From the NCBI RefSeq assembly GCF_041429785.1, contig NZ_CP163423.1, positions 2,604,001 through 2,668,000 on the forward strand: DNA of 64,000 nucleotides, given 5' to 3'. The notes beneath the pieces were generated by a model. The model worked only from the letters and a program-made list of their open reading frames with translations. It was not told the origin of the DNA and ran no database searches. The DNA is from Fretibacter rubidus. GTDB taxonomy: Bacteria; Pseudomonadota; Alphaproteobacteria; Caulobacterales; Maricaulaceae. Within the stretch, counting starts at the first letter, position 1. Every line of letters starts with the position of its first letter. Both the position numbers and the translations under genes were made by a program. Positions 16,917 to 25,969 of the stretch are shown piece after piece.

Positions 16917-17785
16917 CAAACAAACCTACATTGCGCCAAGCCCCACTCCTGCCTGTCAATCATAAAGCTGACAGACCCCTACGCATTGTGCTGACCATAA
17001 TGGCATTTTTAGCGGCCCTCGCCCTTCTCGGCTCTCGCATGGCTGAACGCGCCTATGCAGGATGGGAATCAGAGCTTTCAGGGTTTGCCACAGTCCAAAT
17101 CATGACCGACACCGCGGACGGCGCGATAGACGTAACGCAAACAGCACGTAAGGCCCTGAAGGGTTTTAACGTCGTGCCCGTTGATACTGTTTCAGCCAAG
17201 GCCTTGATTGATCCATGGCTGGGCGGGGCAGATTTACCCGAGGGTATTATCTTGCCCGTGCTTTTGCGTGTTGAGACAACGGATCGTAGTGCACTTACCG
17301 CTGCGATGGACACAACAGGATTACGGTATCAGATTGAAGACCAAAGCCGTTGGCAAGCCGAGCTATCACGTACCCGCAACCGAATTGGTTGGGTCAGCGG
17401 ATTATTACTTCTGTTAATTGTCAGCGGTAGTTTGGCCACGACGATATTTGCCACACAAAGTGCGATTGCCGCAGAGGCGGGATCAGTATCCGTCTTTACC
17501 CAAGTCGGCGCATCGGAGCGATTTATTCGCGGGCTGTTTGTGCGTCGCGCGTTGCGCATTGGGTTGGTCAGCGCCGCGACAGGTGCAGTATTAGCGGCTG
17601 TTCTTGCGTTAATTTTAACAGTGTTGGGCGGCTTTGGGGATAGTGCCTTTTTACCCGAAGTGTCGATTGCTATACGGGATATTATCGCACTGTTAGTCTT
17701 GGTCGGCGTGTTAACAGGGCTAGGAGCCTTAGCGGCAGGGGCCGCCGTACGCCAAATCCTAAAAGCGGGACGGCGCGCAGCATGA
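16913..17785 (+). CDS. ftsX: Cell division protein FtsX
   Basis: FtsX is the membrane partner of FtsE. The 290-residue protein starts at a GTG that overlaps the ftsE stop codon. It has a first membrane helix at about residues 24-41, a periplasmic loop of about 120 residues, and three more helices near 164-182, 218-240 and 255-280, the normal FtsX topology. The conserved GASERFIRGLF segment between helices 2 and 3 is the FtsE-facing coupling region. Its stop overlaps the next start codon (ATGA). Confidence 0.92.
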   Translation: MTNKPTLRQAPLLPVNHKADRPLRIVLTIMAFLAALALLGSRMAERAYAGWESELSGFATVQIMTDTADGAIDVTQTARKALKGFNVVPVDTVSAKALIDPWLGGADLPEGIILPVLLRVETTDRSALTAAMDTTGLRYQIEDQSRWQAELSRTRNRIGWVSGLLLLLIVSGSLATTIFATQSAIAAEAGSVSVFTQVGASERFIRGLFVRRALRIGLVSAATGAVLAAVLALILTVLGGFGDSAFLPEVSIAIRDIIALLVLVGVLTGLGALAAGAAVRQILKAGRRAA

Positions 17786-18486
17786 GCCCTAAAAAAATTA
17801 AAGCGAAAATCACCCGCAAACAAAGACTATGGGGGCTTTTTAAATTTATGGTCTTTGCCGCGTTTTTAATGGGCATGGCCATTGTTGGTGGGTTTCTAGA
17901 ATTTACTCGCCAAGTCAACGCGCAGGACAAGCCCGACCCCGTACCCAATGCCGACGGCATTGTTGTTTGGACAGGCCCAGGCGGCGGACGACTGGATGCA
18001 GGGACGCATCTATTGACCGAAGGCAAAGGCGAGCGGTTATTAATCTCTGGCGTCAATGCGCAAAACTCACGCGACGATATTATCAAAGTGCTGGGCCTAT
18101 CTGCGGATCAACATGATTGTTGCCTTGATCTGGATTATGCCGCAATTGATACGATTGGTAATGCACGAGAAACGGCTAGCTGGGCGCAAGCCTTGGGTTA
18201 TGAGCATATCATACTCGTAACGTCAGATTTTCATATGCCGCGCGCGCAAATGGAAATCACCGCAGCCGCTGGACGTATCCGTATTACCCGCTACCCTGTG
18301 ACCAGCATAAAAGCAGGCCCATGGTGGCGAGACCGCGATCAATTCTCACGGCTATCAGAAGAATATGGAAAACTTTTGGGTAGTTTCGCGCGAAGACCAC
18401 GCAAGCTATCCTCCGACCCGAAAGTTCCCGCGATAAATACAGCAGAGCCACAGAACCCTGACCCACAAAGCAAAGCCGACGAATGA
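17782..18486 (+). CDS. DUF218 (YdcF/ElyC-like) membrane-anchored protein
   Basis: The 234-residue protein has one N-terminal membrane helix (about 22-42) and a DUF218 domain: GIVVWTGPGGGRLDAG, LLISGVN, NARETASWA and ILVTSDFHMPRA. DUF218 proteins such as ElyC/SanA affect envelope integrity and may act on peptidoglycan or polyprenyl-linked precursors, but their reaction is unsettled. It is translationally coupled to ftsX on one side and to the DUF2125 gene on the other, both through ATGA overlaps. The C-terminal 35 residues are Pro-rich and probably disordered. Confidence 0.88.
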   Translation: MSPKKIKAKITRKQRLWGLFKFMVFAAFLMGMAIVGGFLEFTRQVNAQDKPDPVPNADGIVVWTGPGGGRLDAGTHLLTEGKGERLLISGVNAQNSRDDIIKVLGLSADQHDCCLDLDYAAIDTIGNARETASWAQALGYEHIILVTSDFHMPRAQMEITAAAGRIRITRYPVTSIKAGPWWRDRDQFSRLSEEYGKLLGSFARRPRKLSSDPKVPAINTAEPQNPDPQSKADE

Positions 18487-19451
18487 AGCGTTTTGTCATT
18501 ATTTTTGCGGTGCTACTGGGCGGCTATGTCGCTTATTATTTTACCCTGCGCGCGGGATTATCCAAGGCCCTCCTCACTGCACAATCAGACTTAGCCGAAG
18601 ACGGCGTCACATTATCCCTGCCCAATATTGTCCATAGCGGCTTTCCCCTATCCGTGCGCACGACACTGACGGACGCGCAAATCTCTGGACCCAAAGGATC
18701 CGTACGCGCGGAAACGGCGACACTCTCCGCCTCTCCATTTTCACCGACCCAATGGACTCTACAAAGTCGCGGCGACATGCGTGTGGATTGGCGGGCCGAT
18801 ACAGATAGGCGCTATCTTTTTGATGTATCGCCTAGCTTGGTGCGCGCTGACTTTGGAGCAAGCGTGTTAGGGCAGTTAAAATCCGTCAGGGTAACAGGGT
18901 TTAAACTTTCTACCACACCCGTCATCGGCACGCCGCCCCCCTTGCGCGCGGTCGACAGTGTCGTGTTTGACATAAGAGCTGACGGCGGAAATATGGCTTA
19001 TAAATTATCAGCCGTGAACGCGTTTTTCGACCGTGACGCAGCACGCAATATACAGCGTATTTTCGGGCCACATATCAAGGCGTTATCAGTGTCAGGCACG
19101 CTGAGCGACTTATCAGCACTGGATAATGAAGCCGTGTCGGAATGGCAAACATTAGGAGCGTTTACAGTGGACGATTCTGATTTAATCTGGGGTGACGGCC
19201 AATTTAAATCGACCGTCAATATGGCCTTTGCCGAAGGCCGTCCTACGGGCACGATGACGCTAAAGGTGCGCGACGCGCAGACCTTGCTCGACGGCCTTAT
19301 CGCGGCAGGAACAATTGACAATAATGCCGCCTTTGCCGCCCAACTCGCCCTTATGGCTGCGCCGCGCGATGAAATGGGTCTTGTTGTGCTGACCCTACCG
19401 ATTACAGACGGCGAAGTGCGATTGTTTGGGCAGAAAATATATCGGTTTTAA
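18483..19451 (+). CDS. DUF2125 family membrane-anchored protein
   Basis: The 322-residue product has an N-terminal helix (about 3-18) and a beta-rich periplasmic part. The segment HSGFPLSVRTTLTDAQI and the closing LPITDGEVRLFGQKIY are features I associate with DUF2125, a proteobacterial family of unknown function probably located in the periplasm. It is the last gene of the ftsE-ftsX-DUF218 overlapping operon and converges with tyrA after a 17-nt gap. Confidence 0.82.
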   Translation: MKRFVIIFAVLLGGYVAYYFTLRAGLSKALLTAQSDLAEDGVTLSLPNIVHSGFPLSVRTTLTDAQISGPKGSVRAETATLSASPFSPTQWTLQSRGDMRVDWRADTDRRYLFDVSPSLVRADFGASVLGQLKSVRVTGFKLSTTPVIGTPPPLRAVDSVVFDIRADGGNMAYKLSAVNAFFDRDAARNIQRIFGPHIKALSVSGTLSDLSALDNEAVSEWQTLGAFTVDDSDLIWGDGQFKSTVNMAFAEGRPTGTMTLKVRDAQTLLDGLIAAGTIDNNAAFAAQLALMAAPRDEMGLVVLTLPITDGEVRLFGQKIYRF

Positions 19452-19468
19452 ACGCTTTTATACGCCCC

Positions 19469-20371
19469 CTAATCCACCTTCCGTCCAAAATCAGCATCCG
19501 CACTATCCTGACCTGCATCGACAATCTTGCGTCTTATATCACGGGTCTTTGTGAAGTGTTCCAGCAGTGGGTCACCGTCTTCCCATCTTATCGCACGTTT
19601 AAGCGCCGACAAATCCTCAATGAAGCGGTCAACGACTTCCAACACCGCATCTTTGTTTTCAATAAACACATCGCGCCACATGACGGGGTCTGAGGCGGCA
19701 ATCCGGGTAAAGTCCCGAAAGCCCCCTGCGGAGAACTTCACCACTTCATTTTGCGTAACGGCTTCCATATCCACCGCCGTTCCAACTAAGGTATAGGCGA
19801 TTAAATGCGGAACATGGGATGTTGTTGCCAGCACAATGTCGTGGCGTTCTGCTGTCATAAAGGCAACCTTACTGCCCAACGCTTCCCAAAATTCACCCAG
19901 TTTTTGCGCGGCCGCGTCATCCTCATTATCAGGGGTCAGGATACACCATCGGTCTTTGAACAGTGTCGCAAAGCCTGCCTCTGGCCCGCTATATTCAGTG
20001 CCCGCGATTGGGTGGCCCGGTACAAAATCGATATCGCTGCGCATATAGGGTGTGACGTCTTTAATCACGCCGCCTTTCACAGAGCCCACATCAGACAGAA
20101 CCGCCCCCGCCTTCATAAAAGGAATAATAGCGGCGGCGACAGGACCCATTTGCCCGGGCGGCACGCAGAGTATAACCAAATCCGCTTCGCCCGCTAGTTT
20201 TGTAGCGTCCACACGCACAGTGTCAGCAATGCCAAGTTCTGTTATTTTGGCGCATACAACATCAGAGCCGTCGGCAATAAGCACAGATTTACATGCGCCA
20301 TTGGCCTTGGCTGCACGCGCGATGGACGAACCGATAAGCCCGCCGCCGACAATTAATAGCGTGTCAAACAT
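19469..20371 (-). CDS. tyrA: Prephenate/arogenate dehydrogenase
   Basis: TyrA oxidatively decarboxylates prephenate or arogenate on the path to tyrosine. The 300-residue protein has the Rossmann motif GGGLIGSS (9-16), LVILCVPPGQM, SDVGSVKG, PGHPIAGTEYSGPEAG and the helical C-terminal domain with TSHVPHLIAY and GGFRDFTRIAASDP. No chorismate mutase domain is fused, but a separate chorismate mutase gene lies just upstream, 3 nt before its start codon. NAD versus NADP and prephenate versus arogenate preference cannot be told. Confidence 0.93.
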   Translation of the reverse strand: MFDTLLIVGGGLIGSSIARAAKANGACKSVLIADGSDVVCAKITELGIADTVRVDATKLAGEADLVILCVPPGQMGPVAAAIIPFMKAGAVLSDVGSVKGGVIKDVTPYMRSDIDFVPGHPIAGTEYSGPEAGFATLFKDRWCILTPDNEDDAAAQKLGEFWEALGSKVAFMTAERHDIVLATTSHVPHLIAYTLVGTAVDMEAVTQNEVVKFSAGGFRDFTRIAASDPVMWRDVFIENKDAVLEVVDRFIEDLSALKRAIRWEDGDPLLEHFTKTRDIRRKIVDAGQDSADADFGRKVD

Positions 20372-20374
20372 AGC

Positions 20375-21154
20375 TTAAATCTCGCTTAGCGGGGACGGCA
20401 AACAACCAATTATTTTGGCTTGCGGATCAAGAGCGGCCACTGCCGATATATCATCGGTATAGCCTTCGACAGAATAAAGGCGGTGATCACCCGCCTCTGA
20501 TCGTAATTTGTAGGGCCGATTTAAAGCCTTTATTGCGTCGGGCTTCGTCACCGCGATTAGCATTGTGTCCGCACCAGACGAGGCAATGTCCGCCGTTGCG
20601 ACGGCCACTGCCCGTGGCCAGCCAGCCCCAACACGCGGAAGACCCGCCAAGATATGCATATCGGGCATAGCCCCGCCTGCGCATAATGCCGTCCACCAGC
20701 TATTCATGCCGCCCGGCGCGGGTAACACCGCGACCCCTTCGTCCTCTCCGTAAGCATTGGCCAAAGCGGCGCTTGCGGTGGGGTAAGAGCGCGCGGGAAT
20801 AGAGCGTCCAAAACGGTCATGCACGAGTGTCCAAACATCCAGCACGTCACCTTCAAGCGCAATATGAAGCCGCATAGGCCCTTGCAATGCAAGGCTCGCG
20901 CTCATCAGTTCAGCCCAAATTTTCGATACCAGCGTCGGCGACGCTTCACCCGTGCGTCCCGACAAATCACGCACATGGCTATCCTCTCGGGACGGACGCC
21001 ACACCCGCGCACCCGATTTGGCGCGACGTACAGCGGCGGCGAGTTCTAACCGTTCTGCAATTAATCCCAATAGGGCATTATCAACCCGGTCAATTTCCAC
21101 ACGGACTTGTTCTATCGGCATAATAGCGGAGGTCTTATCAGTGTTATCCGTCAT
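20375..21154 (-). CDS. Chorismate mutase (AroQ class)
   Basis: Starting at ATG 21154 the product has 259 residues. Residues about 13-100 form an all-helical AroQ-type chorismate mutase domain: VRVEIDRVDNALLGLIAERL, then a KSG segment and RPSREDSHVRDL. The C-terminal 150 residues look like an alpha/beta domain related to the catalytic part of prephenate dehydratase, but without motifs I can verify. The open frame extends 36 codons upstream into the methyltransferase gene, which I take as non-coding. It is flanked by tyrA (3 nt) and the methyltransferase (7 nt), a tyrosine-synthesis operon. Confidence 0.85.
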   Translation of the reverse strand: MTDNTDKTSAIMPIEQVRVEIDRVDNALLGLIAERLELAAAVRRAKSGARVWRPSREDSHVRDLSGRTGEASPTLVSKIWAELMSASLALQGPMRLHIALEGDVLDVWTLVHDRFGRSIPARSYPTASAALANAYGEDEGVAVLPAPGGMNSWWTALCAGGAMPDMHILAGLPRVGAGWPRAVAVATADIASSGADTMLIAVTKPDAIKALNRPYKLRSEAGDHRLYSVEGYTDDISAVAALDPQAKIIGCLPSPLSEI

Positions 21155-21161
21155 AGAGAGA

Positions 21162-21911
21162 CTATGCCTTTTTATTGCGTTGGGAGGCGCGCGAGCCAAT
21201 AGGGGCCGACCCGAAACTTGGCCGCATAACAAGTCGCGCGCTCTTGCCCGAACTTTCGGCATAAAGACGCTTTAGCGCTTCGACAAGGACAACGCCGGAA
21301 AAACTTGGACAGACAGTTTCCCCGAAACGCTCACATCCGCGCACAATACCGGGGCTCGATAGGCGCCTGCTGGGCGGTACAAATAACGCGCCAGACCAGA
21401 CCGTTGGCAAGAACCCTGCCGCCTTTAACGCGCCGCGCAATTGACTGCGCGAAAAAGGACGGCCCGCGCCAAAGGGCGAGCTGTCAGACCCTGCCCATAA
21501 TCCAGACCGATTAGAGGCCATCACAACAATCCGCCCTTCGGGACGGGTAACACGCCATAGCTCTGATAACAGCAAATGCAAATCGGGTGTCTCTTCTGCG
21601 CCGTGAGCCACCAAAACGTCGTCAAAACTAGCGTCCGCAAAAGGCAGTCGCGCGTCTTCTGTCAGGCAAGTAATTATGCCGCGCCGTCCCGCTTGGGCCA
21701 AAGCCCCCTGCTCACCCGGCATAGCCAGGACCGTACGGTGTGTTTGCTCTGCGTAATCCTCTAAATAGGGCCAAGCATAGCCGTAGCCTAAAACATCACG
21801 ACCCGATAAATCTGGCCAGAGGTTATCCAACCGCCGCGTCACCATAGCCTTAGCCGCCGCTCCCATGCGGGACGCATAAAACTGCTCTAGCTGTATGACC
21901 GTCTGTCGCAT
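21162..21911 (-). CDS. SAM-dependent methyltransferase (class I)
   Basis: The 249-residue protein resembles type-11 methyltransferases: a weak SAM loop VLGYGYAWPY (about 40-49), DARLPFADASFDDVLVAHGAE in the middle, and LLSELWRVTRPEGRIVVMASNRSGLWA. This form divergent to gloB is common in alphaproteobacteria. The substrate is unknown. The C-terminal 30 residues are basic. It is first of a three-gene operon with chorismate mutase and tyrA. Confidence 0.85.
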   Translation of the reverse strand: MRQTVIQLEQFYASRMGAAAKAMVTRRLDNLWPDLSGRDVLGYGYAWPYLEDYAEQTHRTVLAMPGEQGALAQAGRRGIITCLTEDARLPFADASFDDVLVAHGAEETPDLHLLLSELWRVTRPEGRIVVMASNRSGLWAGSDSSPFGAGRPFSRSQLRGALKAAGFLPTVWSGALFVPPSRRLSSPGIVRGCERFGETVCPSFSGVVLVEALKRLYAESSGKSARLVMRPSFGSAPIGSRASQRNKKA

Positions 21912-21989
21912 CGTCTTTGTTTTGGCCTTGTATCCACCTTTAATAGGCTTACTCTATCGCAAAATAGCTCAAAAGGAACGGTCTAATCT

Positions 21990-22724
21990 ATGTTGCATAT
22001 CGCCTTGTTTCCCTGCCTGTCTGATAATTACGGGTTTTTGATTCATGACAGCGAAAGCGGACAGACGGCCACAATCGATACACCCGATGGAAACGCCATC
22101 ACCGCAGCGCTAGAGGCGCGGGGCTGGAACCTCACCGCGATTTGGAACACCCATCACCATTTCGATCATACGGGTCATAACCTATCGCTTGCGGCGCGGT
22201 ATGACTGCCCCATCATCGGCCCAGGCCATGACGCGAAACGTATTCCTGGCCTGACCCAAGGCGTAAGAGACGGCGATGTTTTCAAGCTTGGTAGCCATGA
22301 CGTTCATGTGCTGGAAACGCCTGGTCATACTGACGGCCATATTATTTTTCATATTCCAGACGCTCACGACGGTGCGGGCGCGGCCTTTGTCGGGGATACG
22401 ATTTTTATCATGGGTTGCGGCCGATTATTTGAAGGTACGCCCGCGCAGATGTATGAAAGCATGCGAAAAATAGAGGCCCTGCCCCACAGCACGACACTCT
22501 ACTGTGCCCATGAATATACGCTGTCTAACGCCGACTTTGCCAAAACGGTTGAACCTGATAACCGCGCTATGCTTGATTACATCAAAACGGCAGAAGACTT
22601 ACGCGCCAAGGGTAGGCCCACTGTCCCGACAACTGTCGCGCGCGAGCTTTCTATCAATCCGTTTATGCGTGCGAATACGCCAGAAAAATTGGGCGAGATA
22701 CGTCGCGCCAAAGATAAATTTTAA
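21990..22724 (+). CDS. gloB: Hydroxyacylglutathione hydrolase (glyoxalase II)
   Basis: GloB hydrolyses S-lactoylglutathione to lactate and glutathione, completing methylglyoxal detoxification. The 244-residue metallo-beta-lactamase fold has the binuclear metal motif THHHFDH at 54-60, TPGHTDGH in the middle, FVGDTIFIMGCGRLFEG and YCAHEYT, and a C-terminal RANTPEKLGEIRRAKD helix typical of glyoxalase II. It diverges from the methyltransferase operon and has a 26-nt gap to the serine hydrolase. Confidence 0.95.
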   Translation: MLHIALFPCLSDNYGFLIHDSESGQTATIDTPDGNAITAALEARGWNLTAIWNTHHHFDHTGHNLSLAARYDCPIIGPGHDAKRIPGLTQGVRDGDVFKLGSHDVHVLETPGHTDGHIIFHIPDAHDGAGAAFVGDTIFIMGCGRLFEGTPAQMYESMRKIEALPHSTTLYCAHEYTLSNADFAKTVEPDNRAMLDYIKTAEDLRAKGRPTVPTTVARELSINPFMRANTPEKLGEIRRAKDKF

Positions 22725-22750
22725 ATTACAATAAAACTTAGGGGACAATT

Positions 22751-24061
22751 ATGAGAGACTTTATTCGCGCGATATCAGCAAAAACGACAATGGGCATGGC
22801 TGCGATGTTACTTAGCAGTTGCGCTGACACGGCCGCGCCAATTGCCCCCCCGACATTTAACACGGCTGCCATGGATAGCCTGTTATCAGCCGCTGTGGAG
22901 CAAGGCGAGGTTATCGGTGTATCAGCCTTAGTGTTTGACGAAGGGCAAACGGTTTATACAAATGCCTTTGGACTTGCGGATCGGGAGCGGGCCACGCCCA
23001 TGACCATGGACACAGTCTTGCGCATTTACTCCATGACGAAACCCGTAACCTCAGCCGTGATTATGGACTTAATGGAAGAGGGCAAATTATCACTCTCTGA
23101 TCCGGCTGCGAAATATATTCCCGGCCTTGCGAACATGCAGGTCGCGAGCCTTGGTCCCGACGGAACCCCCATGTTAAACCCGCAAGAAAATCCCATGACG
23201 ATTGAGGATTTATTGCTGCACCGCGCAGGCTTGGGCTACGGGATTTTTGGCCCCATTAACGGGGTCGAGGACGCCTATATGAAGGCAGGATTATTTGATC
23301 CAACACAGACCATGGAAACCGTTGTCGATAAAATAACGGGACTTCCGCTGCTGCAACAACCGGGCACAGCCTGGTATTATAGCCTGTCGATTGATGTGCT
23401 GGGCCGTATCGCTGAAGTTATCGAGGGCAAGCCGCTGGGCGATATAATGCAAGAGCGGATTTTTGAACCGCTCGGCATGACGGAGACGAGCTTTCTGGTG
23501 CGCCCTGACCAAGTTGCCCGCTTTGCGTCTAATTACGCGGTGACGCCTGACGGATTTGTTTTAGAAGACGATGGCCAAGACAGCCCGTTTGCAAAGCCTA
23601 CTAGCCGCCTGCAATCAGGCGGCGGCGGGCTTGTCTCTACACTCGAGGATTATGCAAAATTTGCGCAAATGATGCTTGACGGCGGTATTTATAATGGCCA
23701 ACGCATCTTGGACACAGGCACCGTCGAGATGATGATGAGCCCGGTTATGGACGCGGATGATACCTATTTATTTCCGTGGCTAGGCGGGGATACGGATGTT
23801 GGCTTTGGTTACGGCGGGGCGGTGGTCTATGCAGACTCGCCAAAGGGGCAAAGCCTGCGCGGCCAAACCACGGGCCAATGGGGATGGTCAGGCGCGGCGC
23901 GTACGCAGTTTTGGGTCGATCCGAAAAATGACGCCTTTGGCATTATCATGCTGCAAATGTTTGTTGCTGATGACCCTGCAATCCATGACGCCTTCCAAGC
24001 ACTGGCCTATGCGCAGACTCGGGATGATTTGGCAGAGGCTAACATAGAAACCGCACAATAG
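22751..24061 (+). CDS. Beta-lactamase-family serine hydrolase lipoprotein
   Basis: The 436-residue protein has a lipoprotein signal ending in LLSSC and a class C-like fold. The nucleophile motif SMTK is at 94-97 and the tyrosine motif YYSLS is at 209-213. A C-terminal GWSGAARTQFWVDP takes the place of the KTG region. Such proteins are mostly esterases, peptidases or related hydrolases and not antibiotic-resistance enzymes. GGGG lies just before the ATG. The stop codon lies inside an inverted repeat shared with the convergent TraB-like gene. Confidence 0.88.
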   Translation: MRDFIRAISAKTTMGMAAMLLSSCADTAAPIAPPTFNTAAMDSLLSAAVEQGEVIGVSALVFDEGQTVYTNAFGLADRERATPMTMDTVLRIYSMTKPVTSAVIMDLMEEGKLSLSDPAAKYIPGLANMQVASLGPDGTPMLNPQENPMTIEDLLLHRAGLGYGIFGPINGVEDAYMKAGLFDPTQTMETVVDKITGLPLLQQPGTAWYYSLSIDVLGRIAEVIEGKPLGDIMQERIFEPLGMTETSFLVRPDQVARFASNYAVTPDGFVLEDDGQDSPFAKPTSRLQSGGGGLVSTLEDYAKFAQMMLDGGIYNGQRILDTGTVEMMMSPVMDADDTYLFPWLGGDTDVGFGYGGAVVYADSPKGQSLRGQTTGQWGWSGAARTQFWVDPKNDAFGIIMLQMFVADDPAIHDAFQALAYAQTRDDLAEANIETAQ

Positions 24062-24074
24062 GCTTGGCCTATTG
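24056..24074. terminator. Bidirectional hairpin spanning two convergent stop codons
   Basis: CAATAGGC and GCCTATTG form a perfect 8-bp stem around TTG. On each strand the stem contains the last codon CAA and stop codon TAG of a gene, so the two genes end symmetrically. There is no T tract, so its strength as a terminator is uncertain. Confidence 0.6.
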
Positions 24075-25061
24075 CAGTCTCTGGGCGCTCAAACCTTCTG
24101 TCTTTAACATCGCAATGACGCTGTCAGGGCCGACCATATGACCTGCGCCGACCGCAACAAATTTGACACCAGGCTCATCTAGCGCAGAGGAAATCGCTGG
24201 TATCCAATCACGGTTACGGTCCACCATAAGCGCGTCATAGCCCTCTTGCCCGCCAAAAACGAGCGGGTCCGCCATTGTGGCGGTCAATCCGGTGACGTCG
24301 CCGTCAGCCCACTCACTCGCCAGCACATCCACAAATTCTGTGCCAAGGTTAAGCGTTTCAACAGTAACCATTAGCCCGTCAATTTGCTCGTCCATATCAG
24401 CCGAAGACAATACGCCAATCTGGCGTTCGATTGTCTCTAGATATTTAAGGGTCTTGCCCTCTAATTTCGCCTCACTAGCAAGCAGCGTATCCACACCTTT
24501 GTTGGGGTCATAGCCCGCTTGCATAATGCTGCCGACCGATAGCTGAAGCCCCAGCAACCAGGGCTTAAATCCATTTATAGCGTCTGCCGTCGCGCCCATG
24601 GGACCCATAGTCGCCATTAATGTGGCTTCCTCTTCGTCATCCAAAACGCCCATTAACGTCTCACCTTCAGCAAACATGCCTTCTTGCGCGACAATCCGTT
24701 GGACGGCCGCTTGGCCTTCTGCGCTAGTGGTATCAACTTCCAGATAAAGCGTGTCTGCGCGTTCAAACGCTTGGTTAAAGGCCTCCGTGCGCCACTGCGT
24801 TTCAGGACGCAGCAGATGGATTGTTCCAAAAAGATAGACGGTCGTGTCATCATCGCTGATAGACCACAGCGCAGGAGACCCCGGCCCTGTGGATTCTTTC
24901 GCACGATCCGTAGCTGATTTTAAGGCCGCAGAAATATCTTCCGCACTGGCAACAGCGCTTTGAGTATCGGCATCAGTTTGCGCATTTGTGCAAGCCGATA
25001 AGCCCAAAGCGACCGTGGATATAGCGAGCGTTGTTGTCAGCAAAGAGCGAAGATATGTCAT
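24069..25061 (-). CDS. TraB/GumN family lipoprotein
   Basis: The 330-residue lipoprotein (LSAC lipobox) has the TraB/GumN pattern: LWSISDDDTTVYLFGTIHLL near residue 65, a YLEVDTTS segment, GVDTLLASEAKLEGKTLKYLET in the middle and a closing FVAVGAGHMVGPDSVIAML. The family carries conserved GxxH and acidic residues suggesting a metal-dependent hydrolase, but its role in bacteria is not established. It converges on the serine hydrolase gene and follows the desaturase gene by 8 nt. Confidence 0.88.
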   Translation of the reverse strand: MTYLRSLLTTTLAISTVALGLSACTNAQTDADTQSAVASAEDISAALKSATDRAKESTGPGSPALWSISDDDTTVYLFGTIHLLRPETQWRTEAFNQAFERADTLYLEVDTTSAEGQAAVQRIVAQEGMFAEGETLMGVLDDEEEATLMATMGPMGATADAINGFKPWLLGLQLSVGSIMQAGYDPNKGVDTLLASEAKLEGKTLKYLETIERQIGVLSSADMDEQIDGLMVTVETLNLGTEFVDVLASEWADGDVTGLTATMADPLVFGGQEGYDALMVDRNRDWIPAISSALDEPGVKFVAVGAGHMVGPDSVIAMLKTEGLSAQRLQ

Positions 25062-25069
25062 AGGGTGCC

Positions 25070-25888
25070 TTATGTTTGTTTAGCGACCTTATCACCAGCT
25101 TTCACAAAGGGCCACAAGAGTTGTTCACCCGCCGTTGTTTCAGGTAGGTTTTCTACCCCGAATTCTGGCGGATATTGGCGCGTGATTTTCGCCGTCCCAA
25201 ATAATACGTCCCAGAAGAACAGCAGGTTTCCGTAATTGCCTTTATAATTCGTCACGCCATCCGACAAATGCCGTCCGTGATGAGCGGCGTGTGTGGCTGG
25301 GGTACTAATCGTGCGCTCAACCACCCACATGACAGGTGATAGCCATTTGATGTCATAGAGCTTACTGTCCCAGCGAATATCACTATGCGCACCGTAAATA
25401 ACCGTCATTTTCACAACGATATAACCCGCATAAACCCAACCTCCGCCAAGATAAATCAAGATACCAGAGAACCAAAGGCCCGGCATCAGGAGGTAGTAGA
25501 ACAGATTATTACGGTAAACGATACGAATAGACATATACTGCGCATTATGATGTGGACGGTGTAAATTATACAGCCACGGCGTCGAATGCGTTATCCGGTG
25601 CCACCAATATTGCGTCATATCATCAAAGATAAGAAACAAGCCAAGCACGGCCCAAACTGGCCACTCGGTCAAGACACCTGCATATTGAGGCACAACCAAT
25701 GACGCCAAAAACGCCCCTGCAAATAAAACGAAAGGCTGGGTAAATAAAACAAGTGCACCAGAACTAATAAGTTCAACAAGGCCGTCGCCTTTGACTTGAT
25801 TTTTTTTACTAAAGAATTGTGTAAATAATATTTCCGCAACAATAAACACGGCCAAAATGCTAATAATAGCAATCATCTCTGGTTTCAT
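25070..25888 (-). CDS. Sterol desaturase / fatty acid hydroxylase family membrane protein
   Basis: The 272-residue integral membrane protein carries the three histidine clusters of the di-iron fatty acid hydroxylase superfamily: HRITH, LHRPHH and HAAHH. Several membrane helices surround them. Enzymes of this family hydroxylate or desaturate sterols, carotenoids or fatty acids. AGGG lies 8 nt upstream of the ATG. The gene diverges from the Crp/Fnr-type regulator and sits 8 nt before the TraB-like gene, likely one transcript. Confidence 0.88.
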   Translation of the reverse strand: MKPEMIAIISILAVFIVAEILFTQFFSKKNQVKGDGLVELISSGALVLFTQPFVLFAGAFLASLVVPQYAGVLTEWPVWAVLGLFLIFDDMTQYWWHRITHSTPWLYNLHRPHHNAQYMSIRIVYRNNLFYYLLMPGLWFSGILIYLGGGWVYAGYIVVKMTVIYGAHSDIRWDSKLYDIKWLSPVMWVVERTISTPATHAAHHGRHLSDGVTNYKGNYGNLLFFWDVLFGTAKITRQYPPEFGVENLPETTAGEQLLWPFVKAGDKVAKQT

Positions 25889-25969
25889 AACAATTCCCTT
25901 TTTGTGTTTTTATCTTGATACACAACAGAGCCTGAGTAAAATGCTAATTAGTTTACATTTGGAGCCAAT